NCBI GenBank assembly: GCA_025617745.1
Contig: CM046856.1
Span: forward strand, 37,318,208-37,382,207
Reading direction: 5' to 3'
DNA length: 64,000 nucleotides
Source of the DNA: Heliocidaris erythrogramma
Taxonomy: Eukaryota; Echinodermata; Echinoidea; Camarodonta; Echinometridae
Positions 1-17,619 of this stretch are shown here, piece by piece; within the stretch, counting starts at the first letter, position 1; every line of letters begins with the position of its first letter. The notes under the pieces are model-generated. The model did no database searches. It was given only the letters and a program-made list of their open reading frames with translations, and had not been told where the DNA came from. A program made the position numbers and the translations under genes.

Positions 1-427
1 TTAAAAAAAAAAATGGCGGCCATCTTGGAAAAATAGCCCTGGTCGGTTGTTTTGGAAAAAAAAAAAAAAAAAGGCCTCCTTCCTTTTTTCCAAAGGCAGG
101 ATGCTAAACATGTATTTTTTTTTATTTGGCCTTTAAAACTGAAGGAGAATTACTAATTTGAGTGTAATATATTCTTTCTAAAGGGTCATCCAGGCAGAGG
201 TTTGAAATAGCCTTTTAATCTTTTTGATTCGTTGGGTGAGCTGTTTTATGATGATAATTTGTCAGTGTCGGGGCGGGGGGGGGGGGGGGGAATATTTGTT
301 CATTTGTATGTATCACCTCAAATAACATATTACAAATTCAAACAATAAGAACCTGAATAACTTATAAGTGGCATTTGAATATATATCCAGTACTCTTACA
401 CATTGTTCTTTCTATTCTTCCATGCAG
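1..427. other. Intron of the PABP gene, 5' part cut off
   Basis: No coding exon seen. The stretch is AT-rich with poly-A and poly-G runs (about 14 G near 275-290) and ends in a pyrimidine-rich acceptor with CAG at 425-427. Confidence 0.7.
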
Positions 428-7378
<6,951 letters not shown>

Positions 7379-8950
7379 ACCCCTACACCACCCCCTTAGT
7401 AAAGTCCGATCGGTCGCCCTTCTCATCCCGTTCATGAATTGTCCCAGTCTTCACATGTTCAAATTTTCAGCAGAAAATGCTGTTTATTTGTACTGTTACT
7501 TGATAATGCGCTCAATCTCACTGGCATTATCATTTTAATCTTCACGGCAAACAAACTATGAAGTTGTGGTCCTTGAAATTCACAAGGAAGATTGTATACT
7601 GATAGACACTGTTTTAAACAGTGCCACTGCTTGTAACCTAAAGCAGTTATTCAAAACAGCGTTGTCTGGTGATGCATTTCACAGGCAACTGCACTATGGG
7701 AATGGTTTAGGTTTTAAATTTCGCCAAATTGGTTACCCATAGTCATCCTATAAATATTGCCCCAATGCTAGTAGGACCTTACCCACCCACTGATTTTAGA
7801 AAAAACAACAACATCATTATTGTAAAAAAAAATGCAAAAAAGGAATGTACTTTTTAGAGTACAGATTGACATAAAAAATGGAAAAACGGGTCTATGTATA
7901 TTCTCTTTTAAACAAAACGATGGAAAAAATTGAAAAAAAAAGGAAGTCATAGTACTTGACAAATTTTGAATGAAACTTATGAACGCAAAAAATTTCACTC
8001 CAAAAAATAAAAAATAAAAAAAAACTGAAAAACATTGAAAATATGAAATGTGGAAAGGGGGTTTGAAAATGCAACCTTGTAATAAAAGATTCTTCTAGTT
8101 CACCATTGAGTGGACTTGAAGAGAAAAAATTGAAAAAAGAGAAAAAAAAAAGCAAAACGTGAAAAAAGTCAACTTAATGTCTGGTTGATGTGCATTTAAT
8201 GTTAGTGTACTGCGTTCATGGTTTGTGTGTTGCGACCTTTACAGTATTTTATTTCATTTATTCATGATCAGAAGTAACACTTGTCTTAGATGTACCCTTC
8301 AATACATTTCACCTTACAATGAAATAGTAATATCTGCTAGAAATTAGTTTGTGATACGTGCTTATTTGAAGAAAACATTTAGATTTGATTTCATCTGTTT
8401 TTCTTGTAACCTGATCAGAAATTTTGGTTTTGCATGTTGTCAGTATTATAAGATTGGGAATCAATTTTTTTCTTTTTCATTGATGATTGTTAGATTACTG
8501 TCAATTTTGATTATCTTCTATAGTTTGGATGAAGTGCCTTTCTCGATGAGCTAGTGTTTCCTTTCATGTACATAGGTTTTCCTTTTTAGAAAATTTCTTT
8601 TATTTCCTTTTATGCTGTTATTTCTTTTATTTGCTTGTTAATTTTCGCATGCTTTGCATTGTAGCCTAAAGTTGATCAAGTCGAAAGCGCTATAACAATA
8701 ATATGCGATTCAATAGTTAAAACCGGACGTGTAATTCATGCTGAATATCTTTTCAAAATTACCTGAAATCCCATAGATATCGCCAGAAAAAAAAAGTTGA
8801 CTGACACATAAAAATATTCAAAATACATGAAAAAATATGAGTGAACACCAAACTGGGCGCATTCGGTAATTTGCTGATCTTATTCACAGAAGAGATTTCC
8901 AGTTGTGTGTTTCCTTAAAAACTACAAAATAAACTTTGGTTCTTACTCTA
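7379..8950 (+). other. Probable 3' UTR of the PABP gene
   Basis: Non-coding stretch after the stop. An A-rich block at 7798-8165 contains many A5-A10 runs separated by short spacers. AATAAA at 8928-8933 is a plausible polyadenylation signal; no transcript evidence is available here. Confidence 0.5.
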
Positions 8951-10190
8951 AAAACAAGTTTCTTTGTTTTTTTATGTAATAAGTTTCCTAAAATGTGTGA
9001 TTGAGAAGAATCCTGTGCAAAAGATTATGAGAAAAAAGAGCAAGCGTTGACCCTTATTGTATTGGGGGGGGGCACAGAGGCCCCCTTACACAAATTTTGC
9101 GGTGCATTTCACGCTGTGCCACTTTCTGATTTTTTTCTCTCAGAAGTATTTATCATAATCCTAAAATCATAAAAGTATTGATGAAAATTGAAAGTGAGTG
9201 AAAATGTAGGACAGAAAAATGTGAGAATGGAGAGATGAACGTGCGGACTCTCATTGTAATACATTGGTATTAGTTTTAAGGTCCGACTTGTAAGAGAATG
9301 GATGAACATGAAGGAGTGAGTAAAGCAACTTTAATATTGCAGAAGATTGATTTTGGATCTGAATTGATCCCGAGGCCCCTTTGCAGAAGATTGTCGAGAT
9401 TTAACAGAACTCCATAATTCAAATGCAAATCAACTCTCAACCAATCACAATCTTGTATTTGGGACTTGAATCCTATCTTTCAAGTGTTTACTAAGTGATT
9501 CAAATTTATGGACGTTTCTTTCCTGGGGACCTAGTAACGAGGTATCCATTAACCTGTTATTAATGAATGGACTACAATACTTGGAATCCAGTTTGCATAC
9601 ATTACTTGTTGCTGTCTGACAAGCCTCTGGCAAGCTTTCAGGTGGTCAAGAACAACCTTTGTTTCAAAAGTATGCATAAATTTGAATAACTTAGTAAACA
9701 GGTCTATTGAGGGAAGAAGGTGGTGAAAGTTTGAACAAAGTTGGTCAGTCGACTGTGACATAATAAATTGGACTGCTCTTTCATCTGTAAGATATCGTGA
9801 AATTCAAGTTGCCTCCTTGGCACATTTTCCTCGCGATATTGTTACAGGTCCTCCAAAGACAGAAGGATCATACAAGGTCATAATTTTTTTTATTGATTTT
9901 AGTTATTCTGTGTGTTAGAACAAATGAGAAAATTAGCAGACACTACATTCAGGTAGCATCACTGATTCACAAATTTAAAATTTCAACTTTCAACGATGAA
10001 TACCTTTCTTTATAGTCGATTTTGTTAAAACTGTCAGCAATCTGTTCCTTTAATTGTTCTGCTTTCCTTCAAAGAAACTTGGCCCTTAATTGTAATGTTA
10101 TGCCCAAGGCCCCAGGTACAATAAAAAATAAGACGAGACAGCAGTTTGACACATGAACATATTAAGATAACAGAACAATGAAATATTGAG
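8951..10190. other. Intergenic stretch between convergent PABP and DNALI1
   Basis: No coding exon recognised. It holds a poly-G run near 9063 and, at about 9830-10085, a decayed fragment of the TTAA-target MITE (ACAGGTCCTCCAAAG, then GTGTGTTAGAACAAATG). AATAAA on the minus strand at 10204-10209 could end a long DNALI1 transcript. Confidence 0.45.
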
Positions 10191-11919
10191 AATAATTTAC
10201 AAATTTATTGATACAAAGAAGTACACTTTCCCTTAAATCAGGCATCAAGATCAAGGTGTAATATATGCTGAAGAATCAAACATGAGGAATGCATAGAAAT
10301 ACCACAAGGATACAGGTTTCACTGGATGGAATAGTAATGGCATAGTACACTGTGTGAGCTCCAGTATGACTTGCATGTTCTTGTACATGTCCATGTGAGA
10401 AGAATTTTTCTACAAGTGCTGGTCGGAAATATATAGCTGTTGATCTGTCCATCTGTTTCACCTGTTGCCTAGCATTAGATAAACCTTTCATTATCCAATC
10501 ATCCAAGAGCATGCAATTACATGTATTTCAATCAAGTGTAGCTTACTTGTACTTCATCACTATTGTCTATGAAATCCGAATGATTAAGTACTGTACACAC
10601 AGCATTTTGAGTGCAAAGATAAATAAAGAAGACTCCACTTGACATAAACCAGTGATGGTAGTCGAGACTAGGGATCTTGAGACCAAGACTAGGAGGAAAA
10701 CTTATGATTACGTTCATTTAATGCGAGGTCTTCGGGTCGAGACCAGACCAAGACCAATATCTACCGGGGGGGGGGGGCCCATCACTGAGAGATGTATAAA
10801 CATATAGCACATAGCAGTACAAGCAGCAAATATATAATACACGTACATGTGCCGCTATTCTGAGACAAGATCCTTTAGCTCAATGAAATTGAAATTATTC
10901 AACAGCACTTTGTTGCATAACTGTAGTAAATAAATGTATGTAATCATACAAACCCATCTGAGAAAACTTCATTTATGATTGGGAGAGGTGGAACTCTCGT
11001 TATTCATTTCTTGTTTTCATTGCTGCAAAACATTCCATAGCATTTTGTAAATCAAATCTATTGAAATCAAATCTATTTGATATTTTGTAAGAACAATTCT
11101 CTCCCCAAGTCCCTCCCCTCAAATAAAATAATATTCAAGCAGAAGAAGTGATCCATTCTCCACCCCCACCCCCGATACTGTTACAAGTAGTAAGAAAAGA
11201 AAAAAAGTTAACAAATACCACATACAGATAGGTCATGCACTGTGACACACTTGCCATATTTGAAGAAAACAAAAAGGCACAAAGTACAAAGGAAATGTGA
11301 GGTGGAATATGAATCAATTACATTCAAACGAGTAACTATGTGCATGCCTGGACGGTTCATATCATATATCAGCTACACATGAATTGAAAAATCACACACA
11401 AATAGTTTCATCTCCACAGAAAATAAAAATATTTTGATGGAGGGAATCCACATCTTGATTTCCAAACAAATTGATGTGGCACTCACATCTACTCCAGAAA
11501 GTGCATTACTATAAGACATGGTAAAAAAAAAGTAACAAACTTCTAAATGTCAGTATCACTTACTCATTCATCTACAGAGAGATCCATCAGAGTACCGGGT
11601 AAGACAAAAATATAATGTGACATGTCTTCATCTTTACAAAGATAAGATTCCTCTTCGGACTTCATGGGAAAATTCACATAAAGTCTCTTTGAAGATGTAA
11701 AAGGTAAATGCCATAATACAAGAACAATCTAATTATTTTGTATTTATTGCAGGGTAGTGGATACTTTTTTTAAAAATTCCTTTTCAATTCAATACATACT
11801 AATTCTACTCAACAAATATATATGTATATACAAGGCAGTATTCATGAATACGTAGTTCTACATATGTAACTTTGTACAAGTATACAGAGAAGAGTCCACT
11901 CTAGGGATCGCCCGCCATC

Positions 11920-13413
11920 CTACTTCTTGTTCGGAGCAATTATACCTTCCAGTTGTGTCTGTGGAAAATAAAGAGAGAGGAAAAGGAACTTGATTAGCAC
12001 TGTAGTTAAACTCTGAAAGATAAGCTTCTGAGGGAACCAAGGACACAAAACAATATTTTGGTCTGTAGGTTTGGTGTTCTATGCGAGTGTACTATATTCA
12101 AACCATGAGCTTCAAATATTACTTCTACAAAGAGCAAGTCTAAATACACTATGAATAAGGGTAAAAGTGACTCGTGAGTAGACTATTCGATGCATACGTA
12201 CGGGGAACGACGACAACATCATCAACAACAACAAATCTGGATTGATATAACACTGAAAATGAAATAGAATCTCATTATTATCTAGTAGCTGCGTTCTGTG
12301 TGGCCCGACCTTGATATGAATTAAATTTCCCCCCGTGTGCTCACTGATCCATCAGTCCTTCCCAAGCATACACCAATACATATATATATCTTATAATATA
12401 ATACACTAAGGATTTCGGACTCTTTTTTTTGGTTCAAATAGGCTCCTCCCCTGGCCCTTTCGGTCCCCGCCTTTTGGTACCCACGGGTGGGGAAGGGTTC
12501 TTAGGGTGGTGGGAGGCACTTCTTGAGGGCTGACGTCCCGTCCATATTTCATAAATTCATTTTTAAACATTGAATTTCCGCAGGGAGTAGGCCTAATAAT
12601 TCCACCAACCCATGAAGCGGGTTTGTAGCTTCAGGCCCAGCCAACCCATATACCTTTCCCTGTGAAGGGGAGCTATGCCAAAGAACAGGATGGCCATATA
12701 TCCGCATGGCTTCAGTGTACAGTACAGTATTATACACACGTGTTAGATCGTTCGCACGTACGTGTACAGGTCATCATACAGGTATAGAGTTACATCATTT
12801 GAAGCTTCATGGTCACACACACAGTTTAGTGTGTGTGTTTCACGACGTTCGCTACCGGTAATTTGACACTTTATCAGAAAATCTGATAAGAAGAAAATTC
12901 CTTCAAAAATATTTCCATAATGATTATGGATACGTATAATGATATTAATCCCTTCTCCCCTCGCCCTGGGGGTGATGGGATGACAATGGAATGGGGGGAG
13001 CTGGAGGGGGGGGGGGGGTAGTAGGGGGGGAAGTCAATCCGTCGGTCCTCCCAAGACCCATATAAGGGGGCCATAATCCCCTGAAAATAAAATGACAAAT
13101 TCATTTTTTCTCATTATTGCATCCTTTACAGGGGACGTACCGCTAATCATGGATGTTACTCTGAGTATTAATAAACCACAGAAACATGGCAAGATCAAAT
13201 CGCTCCCTCTAGGTCTATGCATGGATATTCTACTCGAACATTATTATATCCATATCATCAATTTTCATCAAGATTAAAAGGAATTTTCTTCAGAACTCAT
13301 GCAAGCTTTGGATAAATAAGACATATTCACATGATCAGGGGCGGATCCAGAATTTAGTATAAGGCGGGGAAAACAAGTGCAAGTTTGTCAACTTTTGGAA
13401 AAGGCAGACCGGT

Positions 13414-13461
<48 letters not shown>

Positions 13462-16400
13462 GGCGAGAATTTTTTTTTTGTCAGACCTAGAAAATTCGCT
13501 CAGGAGGGGGTGGTTATGGGGGTCCCTCCATAATTCTCTGACAAGCAAAAAAAAGAAGGTTTCATTCTAAAAGGGGGCGGGGGCACAATCAACAAAAGGG
13601 CGGATCGTCTATGGTCAAAATGCATACTTTCCTGCCATTGAACGGGGGTGGGGATGGCACGGGCCAGAAGCACCCCCCCCCCCCCCCCCGGTCCGCCAAT
13701 GGACATGTTGTAAATACTTCTTGGTAAAAATAACTTTACGCGACTTTTTTATTTATTCACTTGATTATTGTAACAAATATACGGTACGGTGATTAATCAT
13801 AAACACAGCTAGCGCCCGTGGATGTCCACGGGCTGCTTCTGCTAGTATATATAGGTTACTCAAAGAAGAACCCCAACATAAATTGATACACAAATTAATG
13901 GCCGGACTTCTTAAAAGTGTACAAGTCTAGGCATATTTAGTCCTCTGATTTAGAGGAGACAGAAAGTCGGGCTCGGACAATGGCAGTGGGGGGGGGGGGA
14001 CCTTATGTTTGGAGGACAAAATGTGCCCCCCCGCCACTTCCATTGTCCGAGCCCGACGTTCTGTCCCCTCTACTCTGATTTTTGGAGCAACAAGCGTCAA
14101 CTGCCTCATCCTTTTAATAAGAGTCACCACACTTCTGTAACTACATGAACTTATAAATATCATGTCAACATGAAAGCAATTTCTTGTGTTCACTTCATAG
14201 CTGGATTCATTTTGTTACAGACTTGCAGTAATTTGTACAGAATAAAGAGCTTGAAATTTCTTGCTCCATAAATTAAACTAAGTTTAACCAGGTTTAACTT
14301 GGTCAAGCTCTATGAATACACAAGCCCTTAAGACTATACCTTAAGCTGTTGGTTGGTCCTCTTCAGGAACTGGATCTCCTCTGCGTGTTTCTTCTCCTCT
14401 ACCTGTCTCCTCTCTGCTTCTCTCTTCTCGATGGCCTCACACTTGGCTTTGAGTTCATTAACCTGTCGTTCCAGCTCACGCTTCTCCTGTTCTAGGTCTG
14501 TGATCTATTCAACAAAATTACACATTCAAATAAAAATTTATGTCCAAATATAGTATAACGATATGCATGCAGGTTTAATACATTTTTTCCTTCATATCCA
14601 ATTGATTGAATGCTTCCAGCAATTTCAAATACATGTCAGAATGTAATTATTTGCATCAAGGCTTAGCACCAGCGCAAGGACAGCAATAGCATCAGCATTT
14701 ATTTTGGCTAAGACACTAGAGCAAATATATTCTTAGTCCATGTTTGAACACGATGAACATATTACGGGTTATATGAATATTTAGGAGGCTATTAATTCTG
14801 GTAAAATATTCCCAGTCAAGAGCCAGAAAGGCACTGATGCTGTGTTAAATGATAAAAAGTGACCTCCTGGCTTTGAGCAGAGGAAATTCCTGTAATCATA
14901 ATCATAATAATATGCTCTTCTTTAGCAAGGGTAGCCTCATCAGCACTAATACTGCTCTTCCTGAGGGCCCTGCTATTAATATTAGCCCATCATCGCTAGG
15001 TACCCATTTAAAACACTGGGTCAGGAGGGATAAATGTGGGTAAAACATCAAGCAAAGATGGACCCAAAGACCTTGTGTATGAGAATCATGAGCCTAAATT
15101 CACCAATATACCACTCCCACTAAGATTATTAAGATTCTTGACCTTTTTCTCCATATCTGACTTGCCCTGCTCAGCCTGCAGTGCCTTGCGCATACCGAAG
15201 GCTACACTGCTCTCATAGAGGGTCTGGTAAGCAGCTATGGTCATCCTGATCTCATCTCGAACTCTTAGAAGGAGCAGACCACGCTCGGCACATTCAATGG
15301 TCACTTGACGAATCAACTCATCTACAAAATGAACAAGAGCAGACATGTTTAGCATTGTTGATCTGTATTAAAGTGCCACCAAGTTTACAAACGGGTATAA
15401 AAAGATACTTTTCATGATACAATTTTTCAATAATTTTTTTTGTTTCTATTGTTCATCTTTAGTTCCTAATGAGGACCAAATATAAATCTGTGTTATGATG
15501 TCTAACTACCGGTATTCATGAACTGATTTTAAATTTCAAAAAGAAAAGAGTAACTTTTTTTTGATGATTTTTTAAAATTCTGCTGTGCTTGTTTTGCTTT
15601 CTAAAAAGCAGTTTAACTTGTCATGGTTGAACGCATATGACAGCACTTACCAAAGCACTGTGAATAAAGCTCTCTCCTGACGGGACAGATGCCCGTCTCC
15701 CTGGCCTGCCTCTGCTGGAGCCTCATGTCCAGCTGCTCCTGTAGGTTGACCACATCTAGTCTAGTGGCTGGAGTGCTGGACACCTGCTGGACCCACAGCT
15801 GACCAGACTCTGTCCATTCCCTGTGGACAAAAGAAAGGTGTGAATTTTAAGACCTTGTTTCAAATCTCAAACAAATGAAGAAAAAAATCTTTCAAGAGAA
15901 ATCATTCGTAGTCTCATACCTAATAATCTCATCATGTGAAACATGGTATTGAATTCATTCACTTCAAAAAATTTGGTGGTTCAAATCCAGCCTGGTAATT
16001 GCGTCCTTTGGCAATATATAAATCTATATTGCCATTCTCAACCCAGGTGTGGATATGAAATACCAAATTCCATATTACATTAAAGCATGAACGTGGTATG
16101 CATCACTCAACTTCAACAAAATTCTCAATGGAAGATCATTCACATCTTTTGATTTCCTATTATTTTTCATTCCCTTTTAAAACTCTCTGAAAATTCTGCA
16201 TTATAGAATATAAATTTTAAAAAAGTTTGATAAAGCATAAACTGATAAATTGATCCCATATTATTTGATGCTACCCTAAGTTGTATGACTCATGCTCTGG
16301 AAACATTTACTCTGCCGTCAATACCCCACGCTGACCACACTAACCAAATCCTTAATTTCAACCCTGGACCAAACACTAGATTCTTGATCCCAACCCTAAT

Positions 16401-16989
16401 CCTAACCCTAATTGCAATTCTATACCTGTATGTAACCCTACAACTACAAGTATATTGTGGAAGGAAAATCCCAAAGCATATATGTGGGAGCACCAGGCCC
16501 TCTCTTCCTTTCATTATATCACTGGTACTCCCTCCATAGACCATACTATATCTCTTAAACATGTCTTACCTGGGAGGCAGGATGGAGTTGAGGATTTCAT
16601 CTGTCTGCTGTGCTTTCTGGGATTCTACTGGTGGAAGTTTGCTACCTCCCTTTGGAGGGGGGTTGGGTACAGGGCCGGCGTTGGTTGGCTGTTGAGGCGA
16701 TGTTTTCAGTGCTCTTGCCTGCAATCAAGTGACAACAACAACAACAAAAATAGGAGCGATTGATAAAAATATGGCATACAACATACCACTATCTATTTCA
16801 ATTGTAGAATAGACTTGGTAAAACTATGGAAAAACATGATGAAACCATTGAGATTTGGGTGCCAGAGAGAGTGGGCAATGAAGGGGTCAATAGGAACAAA
16901 GAAGATGAACAAGATAGTTTGATGAGGTAGAAAAAGGAAGAGGCAGAGGAAGGGAGAGGAAGAGAGAGAAAGAAAGAGAAAGAGGGAGG

Positions 16990-17020
<31 letters not shown>

Positions 17021-17449
17021 GGAGAGAGAGAAAAGTAGGAGGAGAAGGAGGAGGAGAAGGAGAAGGAGGTGCACTAGGAGAAGGAAAAGGAGAGGGAGAA
17101 GGAGAAGGAGAGACTGATCTCTACTCAATAACACATTCTCATTTTATTTTCGAATTACTCAGCAAAACTTGTCTTGGTTCACGCACATGCATGACATGCC
17201 CGCCTTTGACCGGGTCTGCGACAGCAACAGCAGCTAGATAGGGGCCTACTTACTGACTTATAGCTAATCATAATGTTAGAGGGCCGGTCCCCCGTCTTCT
17301 CTGTCCGTGATGCCGTCCAGCACGATTGCTGCTAAACTTCACAAATATATTTCAATTTCACAACTTACCCGAGGTGTTTTCTTCTCCGTATTTCTGCTGA
17401 CAAGGACTGGGTTATCATATTTGACCAGTGATGCGTTTGGAGGAATCAT
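11920..17449 (-). CDS. DNALI1: Axonemal dynein light intermediate polypeptide 1 (inner-arm p28)
   Basis: Light chain of single-headed inner-arm dyneins in motile cilia and flagella. Six exons on the minus strand: 17369-17449 (start), 16570-16718, 15651-15820, 15143-15321, 14340-14504, 11920-11958 (stop TAG at 11920-11922). All junctions are GT/AG and all phases agree, giving 260 residues, close to the human length. The protein begins MIPPNASLVKYDNPVLVSR, has a Pro-rich N-terminal third ending ILPPREW, then the highly conserved block containing TGICPVRRELYSQCFDELIR and RVRDEIRMTIAAYQTLYES, then a C-terminal coiled coil of Glu/Lys/Arg heptads ending TNQQLK and GIIAPNKK. It is head-to-head with EMC2, the start codons being 170 bp apart, with an X-box-like site between, which fits RFX/FOXJ1 control of a ciliary gene. 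AATAAA 170 bases after the stop (minus strand, 11743-11748) could end the mRNA. Confidence 0.96.
13336..13697. mobile_element. hAT-like MITE with internal poly-G tract
   Basis: The left end CAGGGGCGGATCCAG and right end GTCCGCCAATG form short inverted repeats. A run of nearly 50 G lies at about 13413-13460. A second copy at 36669-36993 shares AAAATTCGCTCAG, GGTTATGGGGGTCC, CTGACAAGCAA and CACGGGCCAGAAG in order. Termini starting CAGGG suggest hAT; no intact 8-bp target duplication was confirmed. Confidence 0.65.
13951..14072. repeat. 122-bp foldback element
   Basis: TAGAGGAGACAGAA...GTCGGGCTCGGACAATGG pairs with CCATTGTCCGAGCCCGAC...TTCTGTCCCCTCTA. The stem is about 45 bp with few mismatches, and the loop side holds poly-G facing poly-C. 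Confidence 0.75.
16919..17110. repeat. Purine-only tract in DNALI1 intron 1
   Basis: Nearly 190 bases of A/G on the plus strand, including (GA)n around 16990-17015 and (GGAGAA)n. On the minus, transcribed, strand it is a pyrimidine tract. Such mirror-like tracts can form triplex DNA. Confidence 0.8.
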
Positions 17450-17619
17450 TATGTCGAGTTGTAAGTATCAGAATCCGAGAGAATGCAGAAAAACCGTGGG
17501 TTTTTAGACAATATTCATAAAAATCGCAGATAAGGACGGAGGTTGTTGTCAAGGGAAACCCATGGAAACATTTCCCAAGGTGCAAAGCGATTCCTTCCCA
17601 TCATGCTTCATTTATCAAG
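17450..17619. promoter_or_regulatory. Shared divergent promoter of DNALI1 and EMC2
   Basis: Only 170 bp separate the two start codons, which point away from each other. The interval has no TATA box and contains an X-box-like motif. The EMC2 start codon is embedded in AAGATGGCGAC, a YY1-type motif often found across translation starts of housekeeping genes. Confidence 0.75.
17545..17559. promoter_or_regulatory. X-box-like (RFX) site upstream of DNALI1
   Basis: GTTGTCAAGGGAAAC resembles the RFX palindrome (GTTGCC, 1-3 bases, GGYAAC) with one change in each half. It sits about 100 bp upstream of the DNALI1 start, a usual place for X-boxes in ciliary genes. Inferred from motif and gene class only. 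Confidence 0.5.

Larger units (their letters stand above)
11959..14339. other. Last intron of DNALI1, repeat-rich
   Basis: 2.4 kb with no exon. It contains short G/C runs near 13008-13030, the hAT-like poly-G element at 13336-13697, and a foldback element at 13951-14072. The donor is at 14339 and the acceptor at 11959 (minus strand). Confidence 0.7.

Noticed and set aside
13354-13570. Poly-Gly and poly-Pro reading frames
   Set aside because: They arise from the G-run of the hAT-like MITE and have no coding support.
16793-17134. Leu/Ser/Phe-rich minus-strand frame of 113 residues
   Set aside because: It is the translation of the purine/pyrimidine microsatellite in DNALI1 intron 1.
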